Source of the DNA: Clostridiales bacterium
GTDB taxonomy: Bacteria > Bacillota > Clostridia > Oscillospirales > Oscillospiraceae
Assembly: GCA_029265975.1 (NCBI GenBank)
Contig: JAJUGN010000003.1
Span: 18,738 to 82,737 of the forward strand
DNA length: 64,000 nucleotides
Reading direction: 5' to 3'
The first letter of the stretch is position 1, and each line of letters opens with the position of its first letter. Below the pieces are notes generated by a model. That model was not told where the DNA came from. It saw nothing but the letters and a program-made list of their open reading frames with translations, and made no database searches. Of the stretch, positions 19,411 through 29,507 are shown piece after piece. The position numbers were made by a program, and so were the translations under genes.

Positions 19411-19416
19411 TAAACC

Positions 19417-19705
19417 AAGCTCCAGGGAATACTTAATCATAATACTAATCGGATCGGAAGACCGCCGCTAAAAACGGAAAACAGGAGTGCGGATAAGCAT
19501 CACGAAAAGTGATGAGAGCCGCGGATCGGGTGGAATAATCAATATTTCAATGGCGAGTACGAAAGTGCTTTCAGGGGAATAGGCGTTTGGAAACCGGGTT
19601 TAGAAGCTTTTGTAAAAAAAGGGTCGCCGTAACGAGATGTTTTTGATGTAGGTTCGCTGGAGCTAATTATATTTTAGAGACGGGGCTTTACGGCTCCGTC
19701 TCTGC
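19417..19705 (+). ncRNA. structured non-coding RNA candidate, family not assigned
   Basis: CATCAC-GAAAA-GTGATG and AGTAC-GAAA-GTGCT hairpins, several purine-rich conserved-looking segments, strong terminator AGAGACGGggc...CCGTCTCT near 19676-19703; no convincing + strand ORF. Confidence 0.6.
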
Positions 19706-19992
19706 TTTTCTGTAAAGGGAAAACACATTTTTTATATTTTTAAAAAGTGAGTCCTCTCTTGCTTCGACGTCAAAAAAGCCAATTACCTTATCGCACTTTT
19801 CGCAGAAATATGCATTCGGAATTTTCACCTGCCTGAGAAAAAAGTTCCTATCCCCGCGCAGGCTCCTGCAGTCTGTATAAATCCCCAAATAGTTTTTTCT
19901 TCAAACTGCTCTTCGGGAAGCCACGCGACGCTGACGCTTCCCGCAATAAGACCTCCTTTATGCATTTCTCCGCCGCAAATAGGACACTTCAT
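19688..19992 (-). pseudogene. zinc-ribbon (PF20097/DUF6487-like) small protein split by an apparent -1 frameshift
   Basis: first frame MKCPICGGEMHKGGLIAGSVSVAWLPEEQFEEKTIWG; second frame continues IYTDCRSLRGDRNFFLRQVKIPNAYFCEKCDKVIGFFDVE; an A6 run lies at the junction. Confidence 0.5.
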
Positions 19993-20047
19993 AAACTTAC
20001 CCCCACGGTTTTGTCTTCATCCGTTTGGCCTGCGCGTAAAACCGGCG

Positions 20048-20584
20048 CTAATTGGCCCCTTCCTTCATTTCGGCTATAAACGGAAGATTCCTGAACTTTT
20101 CGTCGCAGTCGAGTCCGTAGCCTATGACCCTGGCCTTGGAAACCTCGAAGCCCGCGTATGCTACCGGGATATTTATGAGCTGCTCGGAGGGGCTTATCAG
20201 AAGCGTGCATATCTTGAGGCTTTGCGCCCCTCTTGTTTCAAGGTTCTGAATAAGATAGCCCGTGGTCAGTCCCGAGCGTATGATATCCTCGATAACGAGG
20301 ACATGCTTTCCCGAAACATCGTAGTCAAGATCCTTGTTTATCCTTACGGCTCCCGTTTTGCGCGTGGAATTTGCGTAAATGCCTATGGAAACAAAGTCCA
20401 TAATAATGGGGAGATCGATCGCTCGCGCAAGATCGGTAAGGAAAAACATCGAGCCCTTCATTACGGCGACCAGCACCAGCTCCATGCCGGAATAATCGGC
20501 GGTTATCTGTTTGCCGAGCTCGGTTATGCGCTTTTTAAGCTCATCCTCGCCTATGAGTATCCTTCTCATGCCTTGAATGTCCAT
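20048..20584 (-). CDS. hpt: hypoxanthine phosphoribosyltransferase
   Basis: VLVAVMKGSMFFLTDLARAI; VLVIEDIIRSGLTTGYL PRPP motif; ARVIGYGLDCDEKFRNLPFI. Confidence 0.92.
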   Translation of the reverse strand: MDIQGMRRILIGEDELKKRITELGKQITADYSGMELVLVAVMKGSMFFLTDLARAIDLPIIMDFVSIGIYANSTRKTGAVRINKDLDYDVSGKHVLVIEDIIRSGLTTGYLIQNLETRGAQSLKICTLLISPSEQLINIPVAYAGFEVSKARVIGYGLDCDEKFRNLPFIAEMKEGAN

Positions 20585-20594
20585 TTTCCTCTCC

Positions 20595-21521
20595 TCATTC
20601 CGGTCTCAGCCGTTCTATAAGGGAATAGAAGTCCTTTTTATAGACGATTTTTATGTTTGTTCCCGGATAAAGCTCCCTGAGCCTGTTTATTTTCCTGTTT
20701 TTCTGGGTGACGTACCTCTGATTCATGGTTGTAAGCTCGATATAGGTGTCAAACTTTGTGAGATAGAAGTCCGGGCTGAAGGCCATGGTGACGTTGCCCT
20801 CGGCATCCCACTCTATGGGGAAGGTTTTCGGCTCGTATTTCCAGTCTATGTGATACATGTCCAGTATGGCGGCGAACTCCTCCTCGGACTGATTTTTGAA
20901 TACGGGCCGCTCCGGCAGCCTTTCCGCTTCCTCCTGAGGCGTGTCGGGCTCAAGGCGGTTTTTTATCTCCCGTTCCCTGTACAGGGCCGCGACCGAGGAT
21001 ACGCACTCGTCGACCGAAAGCAGCGCCGTGTTCAGAACGACGTCGTAGAGGTTCGGATCGGACAAATCTGCGCCGAATACCGTGGAGACGAACCGCCGGT
21101 GCTTTTTATCGGCGGTTTCGATTATCCTCTCGGCGGCCTCCGAAGAAACATGGTGCTGCCGCCTCGCTCTCAGAATCCTCGTATCCTTCGGGGCAATTAT
21201 GCGCACATGCACGGCGTCCTTCCTGCCGGCTAAAATCACCTGAGAGCCGAAGCCCACAAGCACGGCCGGGTTAGATTCGAGATACTTTTCAAGCTCGCGC
21301 GTCAGGCTGTCCAGAAATGTGCCCTCCCTGCCGTTAGGGCTTAAATAATACTTTGCGCTCTCGGAAAGCATTTTAAGATCATAGGGATTAGGAGCGATGC
21401 CCGGGAAACGGGAAAACAGGTCGTTTCTTGAAATGAGCTCCCAGCCCAGCCTGCGCGAGAGCGCCGCCGCGATCTCGTCGCCGAAGCTGCACATCTGCCT
21501 TGAAACGGTTATGACAGGCAA
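20595..21521 (-). CDS. cytidylate kinase-like family protein
   Basis: LPVITVSRQMCSFGDEIAAALSRRLGWELISRNDLF; TTG start at 21519-21521 with AGGAGG RBS; the track ORF extends spuriously into element copy B. Confidence 0.8.
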   Translation of the reverse strand: MPVITVSRQMCSFGDEIAAALSRRLGWELISRNDLFSRFPGIAPNPYDLKMLSESAKYYLSPNGREGTFLDSLTRELEKYLESNPAVLVGFGSQVILAGRKDAVHVRIIAPKDTRILRARRQHHVSSEAAERIIETADKKHRRFVSTVFGADLSDPNLYDVVLNTALLSVDECVSSVAALYREREIKNRLEPDTPQEEAERLPERPVFKNQSEEEFAAILDMYHIDWKYEPKTFPIEWDAEGNVTMAFSPDFYLTKFDTYIELTTMNQRYVTQKNRKINRLRELYPGTNIKIVYKKDFYSLIERLRPE

Positions 21522-21618
21522 GGATCTTCCTCCTTTATGCACAAGGCGCAATCTTGCCAATATTATATCAAACCCCATGCGATTGGAAAATCTTTTTTTT
21601 GCGGCGCGGCATGACAAA

Positions 21619-21863
21619 AGGCCGCCGTTTTGTAACGGCGGCCCCAGCTTGTCAAAAAACTTGTTTACAGCAAAAAAGCTTCGCAGAATTTCCGCCGCGA
21701 ATGGCTGAAACAAAGTCAAATCTGTCATTTCCGGCGGCGTGTACGTCGGAAATGACACCTCTCATGACGGGTGCGGCAGAGCGTCCGTCATTCAACCCCC
21801 TTGTCAAAAAAGCCCAAAGGACTTTTTTGACAGTCTGAGGCCGCCGTTTTGTAACGGCGGCCC
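21619..21863. repeat. flanking hairpin duplication around copy B
   Basis: 21619-21644 identical to 21838-21863; each contains a 10-bp stem, 4-nt loop hairpin. Confidence 0.95.
21645..21837. mobile_element. hairpin-inserting MITE-like element, copy B (opposite orientation to A)
   Basis: CAGCTTGTCAAA...TTTGACAGTCTG; perfect 26-bp duplication AGGCCGCCGTTTTGTAACGGCGGCCC at 21619-21644 and 21838-21863. Confidence 0.88.
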
Positions 21864-21965
21864 GAAAACCGAAATGACGCCGCCGGCGGGGCATCCGCGA
21901 GCCGGCTCGGCCTTCTGTTGGGGGAGCCTGCCCCCGCGGTACGGCGCTTGAATAATGCGCAGGGC

Positions 21966-23796
21966 TCAGCTTAGGATTATGATTACCTTTGCGGCGAAAT
22001 TTGAGGAGCCGCTGTATTCGCCGTAAGCCACGATGTTGCTTCCTGTCGGAAGGACCGAAAGGCCTATGCTTGTGCCGGTCGAGGCGTATATTATCCAGCG
22101 CAGGGACGAGGAGCTTATGTAAACAAGCTTTCCAGAAGACGTGAGCAGCGTAATTACGCCGTCAGTACTGTTGACGAGCAGCACGGAGCCTGAAATCTGA
22201 CTGCCGGAGACGACGGCGGAGCTTTTCAGGCTTATCTCGGTTATCGTGCTCCCGTAGACCACAACCGAGACCGTATCGCCGACCTTTATGTCGGAAAGCT
22301 TGATAGTCGAGGTGCCGTTTGTCACCGTAACCGTTTCATCAAGCATATAGGTAACGCTGCTTCCGTCGGACTTCTTTATTGTCCAGCTCGTACCCGTGGC
22401 GTTGTTCACTATTGACGTCAGCTCTCCCGATACGGTCAGCCCGTTGTCCGCCAGGGCTATCGCGGTGACGGCGCAGTTTTTCACCGTGAGTCCGACCGAG
22501 TCGCCCGCCTTGACGCGGTCTATCGTTACCGTCCTTCCGCCACGGGTCACTTCCGGAAGGTTTGAGATGCCGAAGGAAAAGCTGTATTTCATTCCGCTTT
22601 CGTCGGCTACCTGCAATGTCACCGTCGTCCCGAAGCTGATCTGGGATACCGTTCCGCTTATGCTGGCGTCTCCGGAAACGGAAACTATTCTTGTCGCGAT
22701 ATTGTTTTCGCACCTCAGCGTGAGAAAAAATCCCTTTGTAAGGGACGCCACAGCAACCGTGGAGCCGCTTTGGGTTATCTCGGCCGAGCCCGATACGGTA
22801 TATACGCTTTCAGAGTCCGTTTTATCCTTGATATAAACCGTAGTCGCATCGGTATAGAAGGCCAGATCTTTAAGCGTGCCCTGAACCCATTTGACTGAGG
22901 AAGAGCTTTCTATATCGACCTTGATCACGTTTCCCCGGCTGCTCGTTATCCTGGCATAGCAGCCAGCGTAATCAGAGCTTAGGGCTCCTGAAGCTCCGTT
23001 GACCTTTACGGCCGCCTCGCTCGGGATCGCAATAATCCTCAGAAGCCCGTCCAGGCCTCTGAAAGATATTTCCATGCCGCTTACGGATTCTATTATTCCC
23101 TCCCGCCTCGAAAGCTCGGCATAGGATTCAAGGGTCAGGGCGACGCCGTTTTTCTGGAGGTATTCGAGTGAAACCGAAACCATTTTGGCCGCGACCGCCC
23201 TTGTAACGCTTGACTTTGGGTTAAAATTGTTGTTGTTGTCGCCGTTAACTACCCCCAGAGAAACAAGCACGGCGACGTGCGGCTTGAACGAATCGTTTAT
23301 TTTGCCGGCATCCGCAAAGCTCAAGGCGACGTCTTTCAATGACGATGCGGTTTTTTCCATTTTCATGGCCCTGACCAGGAAAACGGAGAGGGCTTCCTTC
23401 TGTATGGTCTTTGTGAGGTCCAGGCTCTTAAGCTCGCTCTGATTTATAATCCCCGCCGCCAGGCATACTGCTATTTCGTCATAGGCCCAGGAAATGGACG
23501 AGGGCACGTTGGCGCTGATGAAATCCTTGTAATCGGATTGTATCAGCTCGTCCTGAAGGGTGTCCGGAGAATAAAATCTCGAAAGCAGAGCCAGGGTTTC
23601 GCAAACCGTAATATTGTTTTCGGGTCTTATCGTACCGTCGTCATAGCCGGACATCAGCCCTTTTGCCGCCAGATCCTCGATGTACTTCCGGGCCCAGTGC
23701 CCTTCAAGGTCGCTGTATGCCGCCGCAAAAGCCGGCATGCCTAAAGAGAAGATGAGCGCAAAGCACAGCGCCAAAGCCATCGCCCTTTTTTTCATA
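21966..23796 (-). CDS. S-layer homology (SLH) domain protein
   Basis: signal peptide MKKRAMALALCFALIFSLGMPAFAAA; YSDLEGHWARKYIEDLAAKGLMSGYDDGTIRPENNIT SLH motif and further SLH-like repeats. Confidence 0.9.
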
Positions 23797-24117
23797 AAAC
23801 CCCGCCTTTCTGTCTTTATAAGCCGGATATCAGGCAGTTTCCGCACTGAAAAGCAATCACCGCCATTATACAGGATACTTTCGGCTTTTCATGAAGATTA
23901 TGTAAATTCGGCAAATAAATATAATTTCATTATAAAACATAACAAACCATTTTTCCATAGGCAGAAGCGTTTCACTACACAATAATTTATGACGCAATTA
24001 AAAGACAAAAAGAAAAAAACATGTTAAAATATCTACGGGAAAGGATTTGAGGCATAATTTTTTCCAATATATGCTATAATATCGGCAAACAGGCAATAAA
24101 AGCATCGGAGGTTTGAT

Positions 24118-25065
24118 ATGGCTGAAATATACCTTGCCGGCGGCTGTTTCTGGGGACTCGAAAAATACCTCAAAATGATACGAGGCGTAAAATCCACCCT
24201 CGTCGGATATGCAAACGGCAGCACTCAGAATCCCAGCTACGAGGATGTATGCTACAACAATACCGGGCACGCGGAAGCTGTCAGGGTTGAATATGACGAG
24301 AGCATAGCGCCCCTTAAATTTCTTTTGAGGCTTTATTTCGACGCTATCGACCCGACATCCGTCAACCGTCAGGGTTGGGACATCGGCACACAGTACAGAA
24401 CTGGAATATACTATACCGATCCCGCCGACCTGCAGAGCATTAACGAGGCCGTCGAAAAGCTTAAAAGCGGGCTTAATAAGCCCGTGGCCGTTGAAGTCAA
24501 ACCGCTCATGAACTTTTACCCCGCCGAGGAATACCACCGGAATTATCTCGACAAAAATCCCGCCGGATACTGCCACATAGGCATACAGAAAATCAAAAAA
24601 GCCTCGGAAGCGGTGCCAGAACCTTCTGATTTTCCGAAGCCGAGCGCTGAACGTCTGAAAGGCCTGCTGACGCAGCTGCAGTTTGACGTGACTCAAAGGA
24701 ACGCGACGGAACCTCCGTTTGAAAACGAGTACTGGGATCACTTCGCAGACGGCATTTATGTTGACATAACAACGGGCGAGCCCCTCTTTTCTTCGAAGGA
24801 CAAGTTTCTCTCATCCTGCGGGTGGCCGAGCTTTTCAAAGCCGCTTGCGCCCGACGCGCTTTATGAGAGGGAGGATTTGTCGCACTTCATGGTAAGGAGA
24901 GAGGTAAGGAGCAAAAAGGGAGACGCGCATCTTGGCCATGTCTTCGAAGACGGCCCCCGCGACAGGGGCGGTCTCCGCTACTGCATTAACAGCGCCTCGC
25001 TACGCTTTATTCCCAAGGAAGACATGGCGAAAGAGGGTTACGGCCATCTGCTTGATAAAATCTGA
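24118..25065 (+). CDS. msrAB: MsrA-MsrB bifunctional peptide methionine sulfoxide reductase
   Basis: [12 protein letters not shown] (MsrA) and [29 protein letters not shown]...[13 protein letters not shown] (MsrB). Confidence 0.93.
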   Translation: MAEIYLAGGCFWGLEKYLKMIRGVKSTLVGYANGSTQNPSYEDVCYNNTGHAEAVRVEYDESIAPLKFLLRLYFDAIDPTSVNRQGWDIGTQYRTGIYYTDPADLQSINEAVEKLKSGLNKPVAVEVKPLMNFYPAEEYHRNYLDKNPAGYCHIGIQKIKKASEAVPEPSDFPKPSAERLKGLLTQLQFDVTQRNATEPPFENEYWDHFADGIYVDITTGEPLFSSKDKFLSSCGWPSFSKPLAPDALYEREDLSHFMVRREVRSKKGDAHLGHVFEDGPRDRGGLRYCINSASLRFIPKEDMAKEGYGHLLDKI

Positions 25066-25194
25066 AATTAAACGTTAAAATAACATCGTATAAAATGAAA
25101 AATAATAATATTTTACTAAACAACCCTATATACTCTATTGAATAAATCCGGCGTACTTAATATACTCATTAATGGAAGGTAAAATAATTCATTA

Positions 25195-26247
25195 ATGGGG
25201 GTATCCAAATTGAGCAGGCCTGATTTCCATCAAGACGAAATAAGAAATGCGGTTACGGTTCCGGGCATATTCGGCACTACGTTTCAGAAATTTGCAGGTC
25301 CCGTGACACCCAGGCGGAACATGGAGCTTCTCTACGAGAAAAAAATGCCTTACTGGGTTCCGGGACTCTGCGGTGAATTCAACTATGTAAGGCCGCAGTG
25401 CATGCCCGACATCGCCTCCCGGGCTCCCGAGGGAGGGCGTGACATGTTCGGAATCGAATGGACCTACGTCCCAGTAGTCAGGGGCTCCATAGTCAAGCCC
25501 GGAAACCCCACCGTACCTGACATAAACGAGTGGGAAAAGTATGTAAAGGAAGTAGACGTGCTCTCCTGGGACTGGGCAGGCTGCGCGGAGAGCATGAAAT
25601 CAAAGATGGACCCGACTCGCATGGCTCTCGGAAACATAACCTGCGGATTTTTTGAGCGGCTTATTTCCTTCCTCGACTTTGAGGCGGCGGCGATAGCCCT
25701 TGTGGACGAGGAGCAGCAGGAGGGCGTTCACAGGCTGTTCAACAGGCTTTGCGAGATTTACGACCAGGAAATCGACTGCCTTAAGAAGTATTTTGACATC
25801 GGCGCCCTCAATTTTCACGACGACTGGGGCTCGCAGCGCGCCCCCTTCTTCAAAATCGAAACGCTCCGTGAAATGATCCTCCCCTACATAAGCCGCGTGG
25901 TGGAATCCTGCCACAGGCGCGGGATATACTTCGATTTCCACTGCTGCGGTTTTGTCGAGCCTTTTGTCCAGGTAATGATCGAGGCCGGAATGGATTCCTG
26001 GGGCGGACAGGAGCTTAACGACAAGCTCAAGCTGAAGGCGACCTACGGAGACAGGCTTATCTGGACATTTCCCGCGCCCGAGCTTTCTGAGAACGCCTCC
26101 GACGATGAGATCCGGGCGGCCGCGGCCAGATTTATGGAAATAGCCGGGAACGGCGGGGTGATTATCCAGGGCGGAGCCTCAAACAAGAGGTTTGCGGAAT
26201 GCTTATACGAGCTGAGCCGCAGGGAATACGCGAAATACAGCGATTGA
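25195..26247 (+). CDS. uroporphyrinogen decarboxylase-family (MtaA-like) methyltransferase
   Basis: NFHDDWGSQRAPFF, FHCCGFVEPFVQVMIEAGMDSWGGQ. Confidence 0.8.
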   Translation: MGVSKLSRPDFHQDEIRNAVTVPGIFGTTFQKFAGPVTPRRNMELLYEKKMPYWVPGLCGEFNYVRPQCMPDIASRAPEGGRDMFGIEWTYVPVVRGSIVKPGNPTVPDINEWEKYVKEVDVLSWDWAGCAESMKSKMDPTRMALGNITCGFFERLISFLDFEAAAIALVDEEQQEGVHRLFNRLCEIYDQEIDCLKKYFDIGALNFHDDWGSQRAPFFKIETLREMILPYISRVVESCHRRGIYFDFHCCGFVEPFVQVMIEAGMDSWGGQELNDKLKLKATYGDRLIWTFPAPELSENASDDEIRAAAARFMEIAGNGGVIIQGGASNKRFAECLYELSRREYAKYSD

Positions 26248-26282
26248 TTTGCCGTTTCCGGCTTCCAATATGATGAAAAATC

Positions 26283-26318
26283 AAAAACCTCCGCCGCCGT
26301 TACGGCGCGGAGGTTTTT
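26283..26318 (+). terminator. Rho-independent terminator
   Basis: AAAAACCTCCGCgCC...GGcGCGGAGGTTTTT. Confidence 0.75.
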
Positions 26319-26435
26319 GTGTATTGCTCCCTGAGTATTTCCCCATTAACGCTCATTTCCTTGCCTTGCGTATGCATTTTTGCTAAAATAAGCCAGCGGC
26401 TTCTCTCTTATTGAATTTTTGGAAAGGTGTTCATA

Positions 26436-26783
26436 ATGGCTAAATACGAAAAAAGACTAACGGGAAATCTTGACGAGCTTCTCTCCGTGCTTCACAGCGA
26501 CATTACGGAAGGGAGCATTTCCGCCAGCCTTGAGGACGGAAGCGACATAAAAATCGATCAGATTCGGGTTGCCGTCAGGGTATACGAGCGTTACAGCATG
26601 ATCGGCGGCAACAGGGTCAGCCTTAATATTACTGTCGCAGCGAACGGAAGCGACCTTTATCTCTCCGCCATCGCCTCCGGAGGCAGCCAGGCGGTGTTTT
26701 TCAAGGTCAACACTTTCGGTGAGGAAGCATTTCTGCAATCCGTCGTCAAATCCGTTGAATACTACGTCTCAAATCACAGCTGA
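26436..26783 (+). CDS. DUF6054-like small protein
   Basis: MAKYEKRLTGNLDELLSVLHSDITEGSISASLEDGSDIKI; short conserved-style ORF with RBS. Confidence 0.5.
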   Translation: MAKYEKRLTGNLDELLSVLHSDITEGSISASLEDGSDIKIDQIRVAVRVYERYSMIGGNRVSLNITVAANGSDLYLSAIASGGSQAVFFKVNTFGEEAFLQSVVKSVEYYVSNHS

Positions 26784-26823
26784 GGCCGATCGGTTACAGC
26801 GCTTAATCATAAGCTTTGCAAAG

Positions 26824-26857
26824 CAAGCGATCGTGCGCGGATGCGCACGATCGCTTG
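26824..26857. terminator. bidirectional hairpin between convergent genes
   Basis: CAAGCGATCGTGCGC/GCGCACGATCGCTTG near-perfect stem. Confidence 0.65.
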
Positions 26858-26873
26858 AATATCTTATATTGAT

Positions 26874-27950
26874 TTATTCTCCGGAGAACTTCTTGCGCGA
26901 AGCTATGTAGAGCTCCTCGCGGAAGGGTGCGGGATACGCCCTGAAGTTGGCGTTTACTATGCAGGGCTTGTCGGGGTTGCAGAACTTCGCGACAAACTCG
27001 CGGGCGGCAGCTCTCATCTCATCCTCGCTCAGCGACATGACGTCGGGTATCTCCGGGATGACGCCGATTATGATCTTGTCGCCGTAAAGCTCATATATTT
27101 TGACCGTGTCGTTCATGGGCTGTCCGGACCACGCGTCGAAGCCGCAGGCTATCATATTCGGAACCTGCTTGAAGAGCTGTCCGCAGCTGTGGAACTCGGC
27201 GATCCTGCCCCTTGAATGCACGTAATCGTTGAACTTGCGGATCGGCGGGACGAGCACCTCCTCCACCACGCTCGGGCTGAAGAACGTCTCCCTCTGGGAG
27301 CCCCAGTCGTCGTGGATATAGAAGCAGTCTATCTCCGGATAGTCCTCGAGAAGCTTGTCCGCGATCTTTATGTAAAGATCGGTGAGCTTGAAGAAAAGCT
27401 CCTTGACGGCGTCAACCTGCTCGTCGTCGACCATCGCAAGTATGGCGGCCTCGAAGTCCATAAATGAAATCAGCCTTTCGAACCAGCCGGTAAAGAGCCA
27501 TGTCGAAACGAATCTGCCTTTTTTCAGGTAGTCCTTATTTATTTCATAGCTTTCCTTCCAGTTCCAGGAGTTTATATCGGGCCATTTGAGCTTGTCATAC
27601 CACTCGTTTGCGTCGGAAAGGAAGGGTTTTCCGGGACGAACTATGGATCCGCCGACGGTCGGTATGTATTCCCAGTCGAGACCGAACATGTCTTTTCCGC
27701 CGACATTTTCGATCGGGAAGGGAACGGCCTCGAGTACGAATGCGCGAGCGACGTTGTCGGGAATTACGCGGGGATTGAAGCTCATATTTTCGACGTTAGT
27801 AATCTGCCAAATGGGTTTCCTCTTGTACATTGCGAGCATGCCTTCGCGCGGGGATACGGGGAAATTATAAATCAGATTTTCCGGAGCTCCCATTCTGCCC
27901 GGCACCTTGCCTACTACTTCGAGCTCTTTGGGATCAAACTTTGGGATCAT
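26874..27950 (-). CDS. uroporphyrinogen decarboxylase-family methyltransferase
   Basis: FYIHDDWGSQRETFFSPSVVEEVLVPP, EFHSCGQLFKQVPNMIACGFDAWSGQ. Confidence 0.8.
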   Translation of the reverse strand: MIPKFDPKELEVVGKVPGRMGAPENLIYNFPVSPREGMLAMYKRKPIWQITNVENMSFNPRVIPDNVARAFVLEAVPFPIENVGGKDMFGLDWEYIPTVGGSIVRPGKPFLSDANEWYDKLKWPDINSWNWKESYEINKDYLKKGRFVSTWLFTGWFERLISFMDFEAAILAMVDDEQVDAVKELFFKLTDLYIKIADKLLEDYPEIDCFYIHDDWGSQRETFFSPSVVEEVLVPPIRKFNDYVHSRGRIAEFHSCGQLFKQVPNMIACGFDAWSGQPMNDTVKIYELYGDKIIIGVIPEIPDVMSLSEDEMRAAAREFVAKFCNPDKPCIVNANFRAYPAPFREELYIASRKKFSGE

Positions 27951-28114
27951 TTGCTTTCCTCCTTATAATAAGTATAGTATAAACCTGTCGGATAGTCACT
28001 CATCGCTGATTATATAATATATTATATTATTTCGCTACTGTTTTATATAAAAATATTTTTTATTGTCGAAGCATTGACTATCCCGCCCCCCTTTTTCGCC
28101 GTAGAAAATGTCGA

Positions 28115-28142
28115 GTGGGCGTGCTAAAAATAGCACGCCCAC
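28115..28142 (-). terminator. hairpin terminator
   Basis: GTGGGCGTGCTA AAAA TAGCACGCCCAC perfect stem. Confidence 0.7.
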
Positions 28143-28162
28143 AAGGGTATCCGCTTTTGTTT

Positions 28163-29239
28163 TTATACGGCGAATTTTTCTCTTGACGCTTTGTAAAGCT
28201 CTTCCCTGAAAGCGTCCGGCATGTTCCTCAGGTTCACAAGGCAGGGCTTTTGAGGGTTGCAGTACTTTTCCGCAAACTCCCGCGCGGAGGCTCTGAGCTC
28301 CTCGGAGCTCATGGACGGACTCACATTGTCAGGGACGACGCCTACGAGTATCTTGTCTCCGTAAAGCTCGTATATCCTCTTCGTGTCGTTCATTGGCTGC
28401 GGAACCCATGAATCCCAGCCCGCGGCGATCATATTGGGCACCTGCTTCATTATCTGTCCGCAGCTGTGAAGCTCGCATATCCTGCCGGTGGAGTGGATGT
28501 GGTCCGTAAACTTCTTCATGGCGGGAACGATGAATTCCTCAACAATGGCGGGGCTGAAAAAGGTCTCTTTCTGCGAGCCCCAGTCGTCATGAACGAGGAA
28601 GGAAGTTATTTCCGGATAGTAGTGGATGAGCTTGTCCGCTATTTTTATATAGGTTTCGGTAAGCTTCATAAAAAGCTCCTTGACGGCATCCTGCTGCTCC
28701 TCGTCTACCATCGAAAGTATTGCGGCCTCGAAATCCATCCAGGATATAAGCCTTTCAAACCAGCCGGTGAAAAGCCATGTCACGTTATGCCTCTCCGGAG
28801 AAAGAAAGCCCTTGTTGAGCTTATAGCAGCCTTCCCAGTCCCATGAATCGACATCGGGGAATTTAATTTTGTCATACCATTCGGAGGCGTCCGAGAGATA
28901 GGGCTTGCCGGGGCGGACCATTGAACCTCCGACGGAAGGTACGTATTCCCACTCGATGCCGAACATATCCCGACCTCCGACCTTTTCCATCGGAAACTTT
29001 TCAGCTTCGATTACATAAGCACGGGCCACGTTGTCCGGAATGACGCTCGGATTGAAAATTATTCCCTCAACATTGGTGGTCTGCCACACGGGCTTCCTGT
29101 CGTACATCGCGCGGACGCCCTCGCGCATGCTGAGCGGAAAGCTGTAAATCGGGCTCGGCGCTCCGCCCATCCTGTCGGGCACATAGCCGACGACTTCCAG
29201 TTCCTTCGAATCAAACTTCGGGTTCATATTTACCTCCAT
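28163..29239 (-). CDS. uroporphyrinogen decarboxylase-family methyltransferase (paralog of 26874-27950)
   Basis: FLVHDDWGSQKETFFSPAIVEEFIVP, ELHSCGQIMKQVPNMIAAGWDSW; likely start MNPKFD slightly downstream. Confidence 0.8.
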   Translation of the reverse strand: MEVNMNPKFDSKELEVVGYVPDRMGGAPSPIYSFPLSMREGVRAMYDRKPVWQTTNVEGIIFNPSVIPDNVARAYVIEAEKFPMEKVGGRDMFGIEWEYVPSVGGSMVRPGKPYLSDASEWYDKIKFPDVDSWDWEGCYKLNKGFLSPERHNVTWLFTGWFERLISWMDFEAAILSMVDEEQQDAVKELFMKLTETYIKIADKLIHYYPEITSFLVHDDWGSQKETFFSPAIVEEFIVPAMKKFTDHIHSTGRICELHSCGQIMKQVPNMIAAGWDSWVPQPMNDTKRIYELYGDKILVGVVPDNVSPSMSSEELRASAREFAEKYCNPQKPCLVNLRNMPDAFREELYKASREKFAV

Positions 29240-29507
29240 AGTCCTTTTTTATTATACGGTACGCGCCGCCGGCGATCGTACATGCCGGCAGACTGCGAAA
29301 ACTCCCGCGGAATCACCGCTCATCCGTAATAAGCCTCCTGTCGGGGCCGGATACAGCCTCAAAACCCCATATTAATGCAGATTATATGCTAAATCGTTTT
29401 AGTTTTATATAAAAATATTATTGTGTTTGCAAAAAGCAATAAACGAAGTCTTATCCTACGCGCCTTGCGAAGGACCCGGACTATGCAGGCGCGCGGATTT
29501 TTCCTTA

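Noticed and set aside
21522-21758. N-terminal extension of the cytidylate-kinase-like ORF (MSFPTYTPPEMTDL...FAVNKFFDK)
   Set aside because: This is translation of element copy B; the same peptide appears from copies C and D. A TTG with an AGGAGG RBS at 21519-21521 is the better start.
24001-24741. Minus-strand 247-aa ORF opposite msrAB
   Set aside because: Fully antisense to a clear MsrA/MsrB fusion with no recognisable domain.
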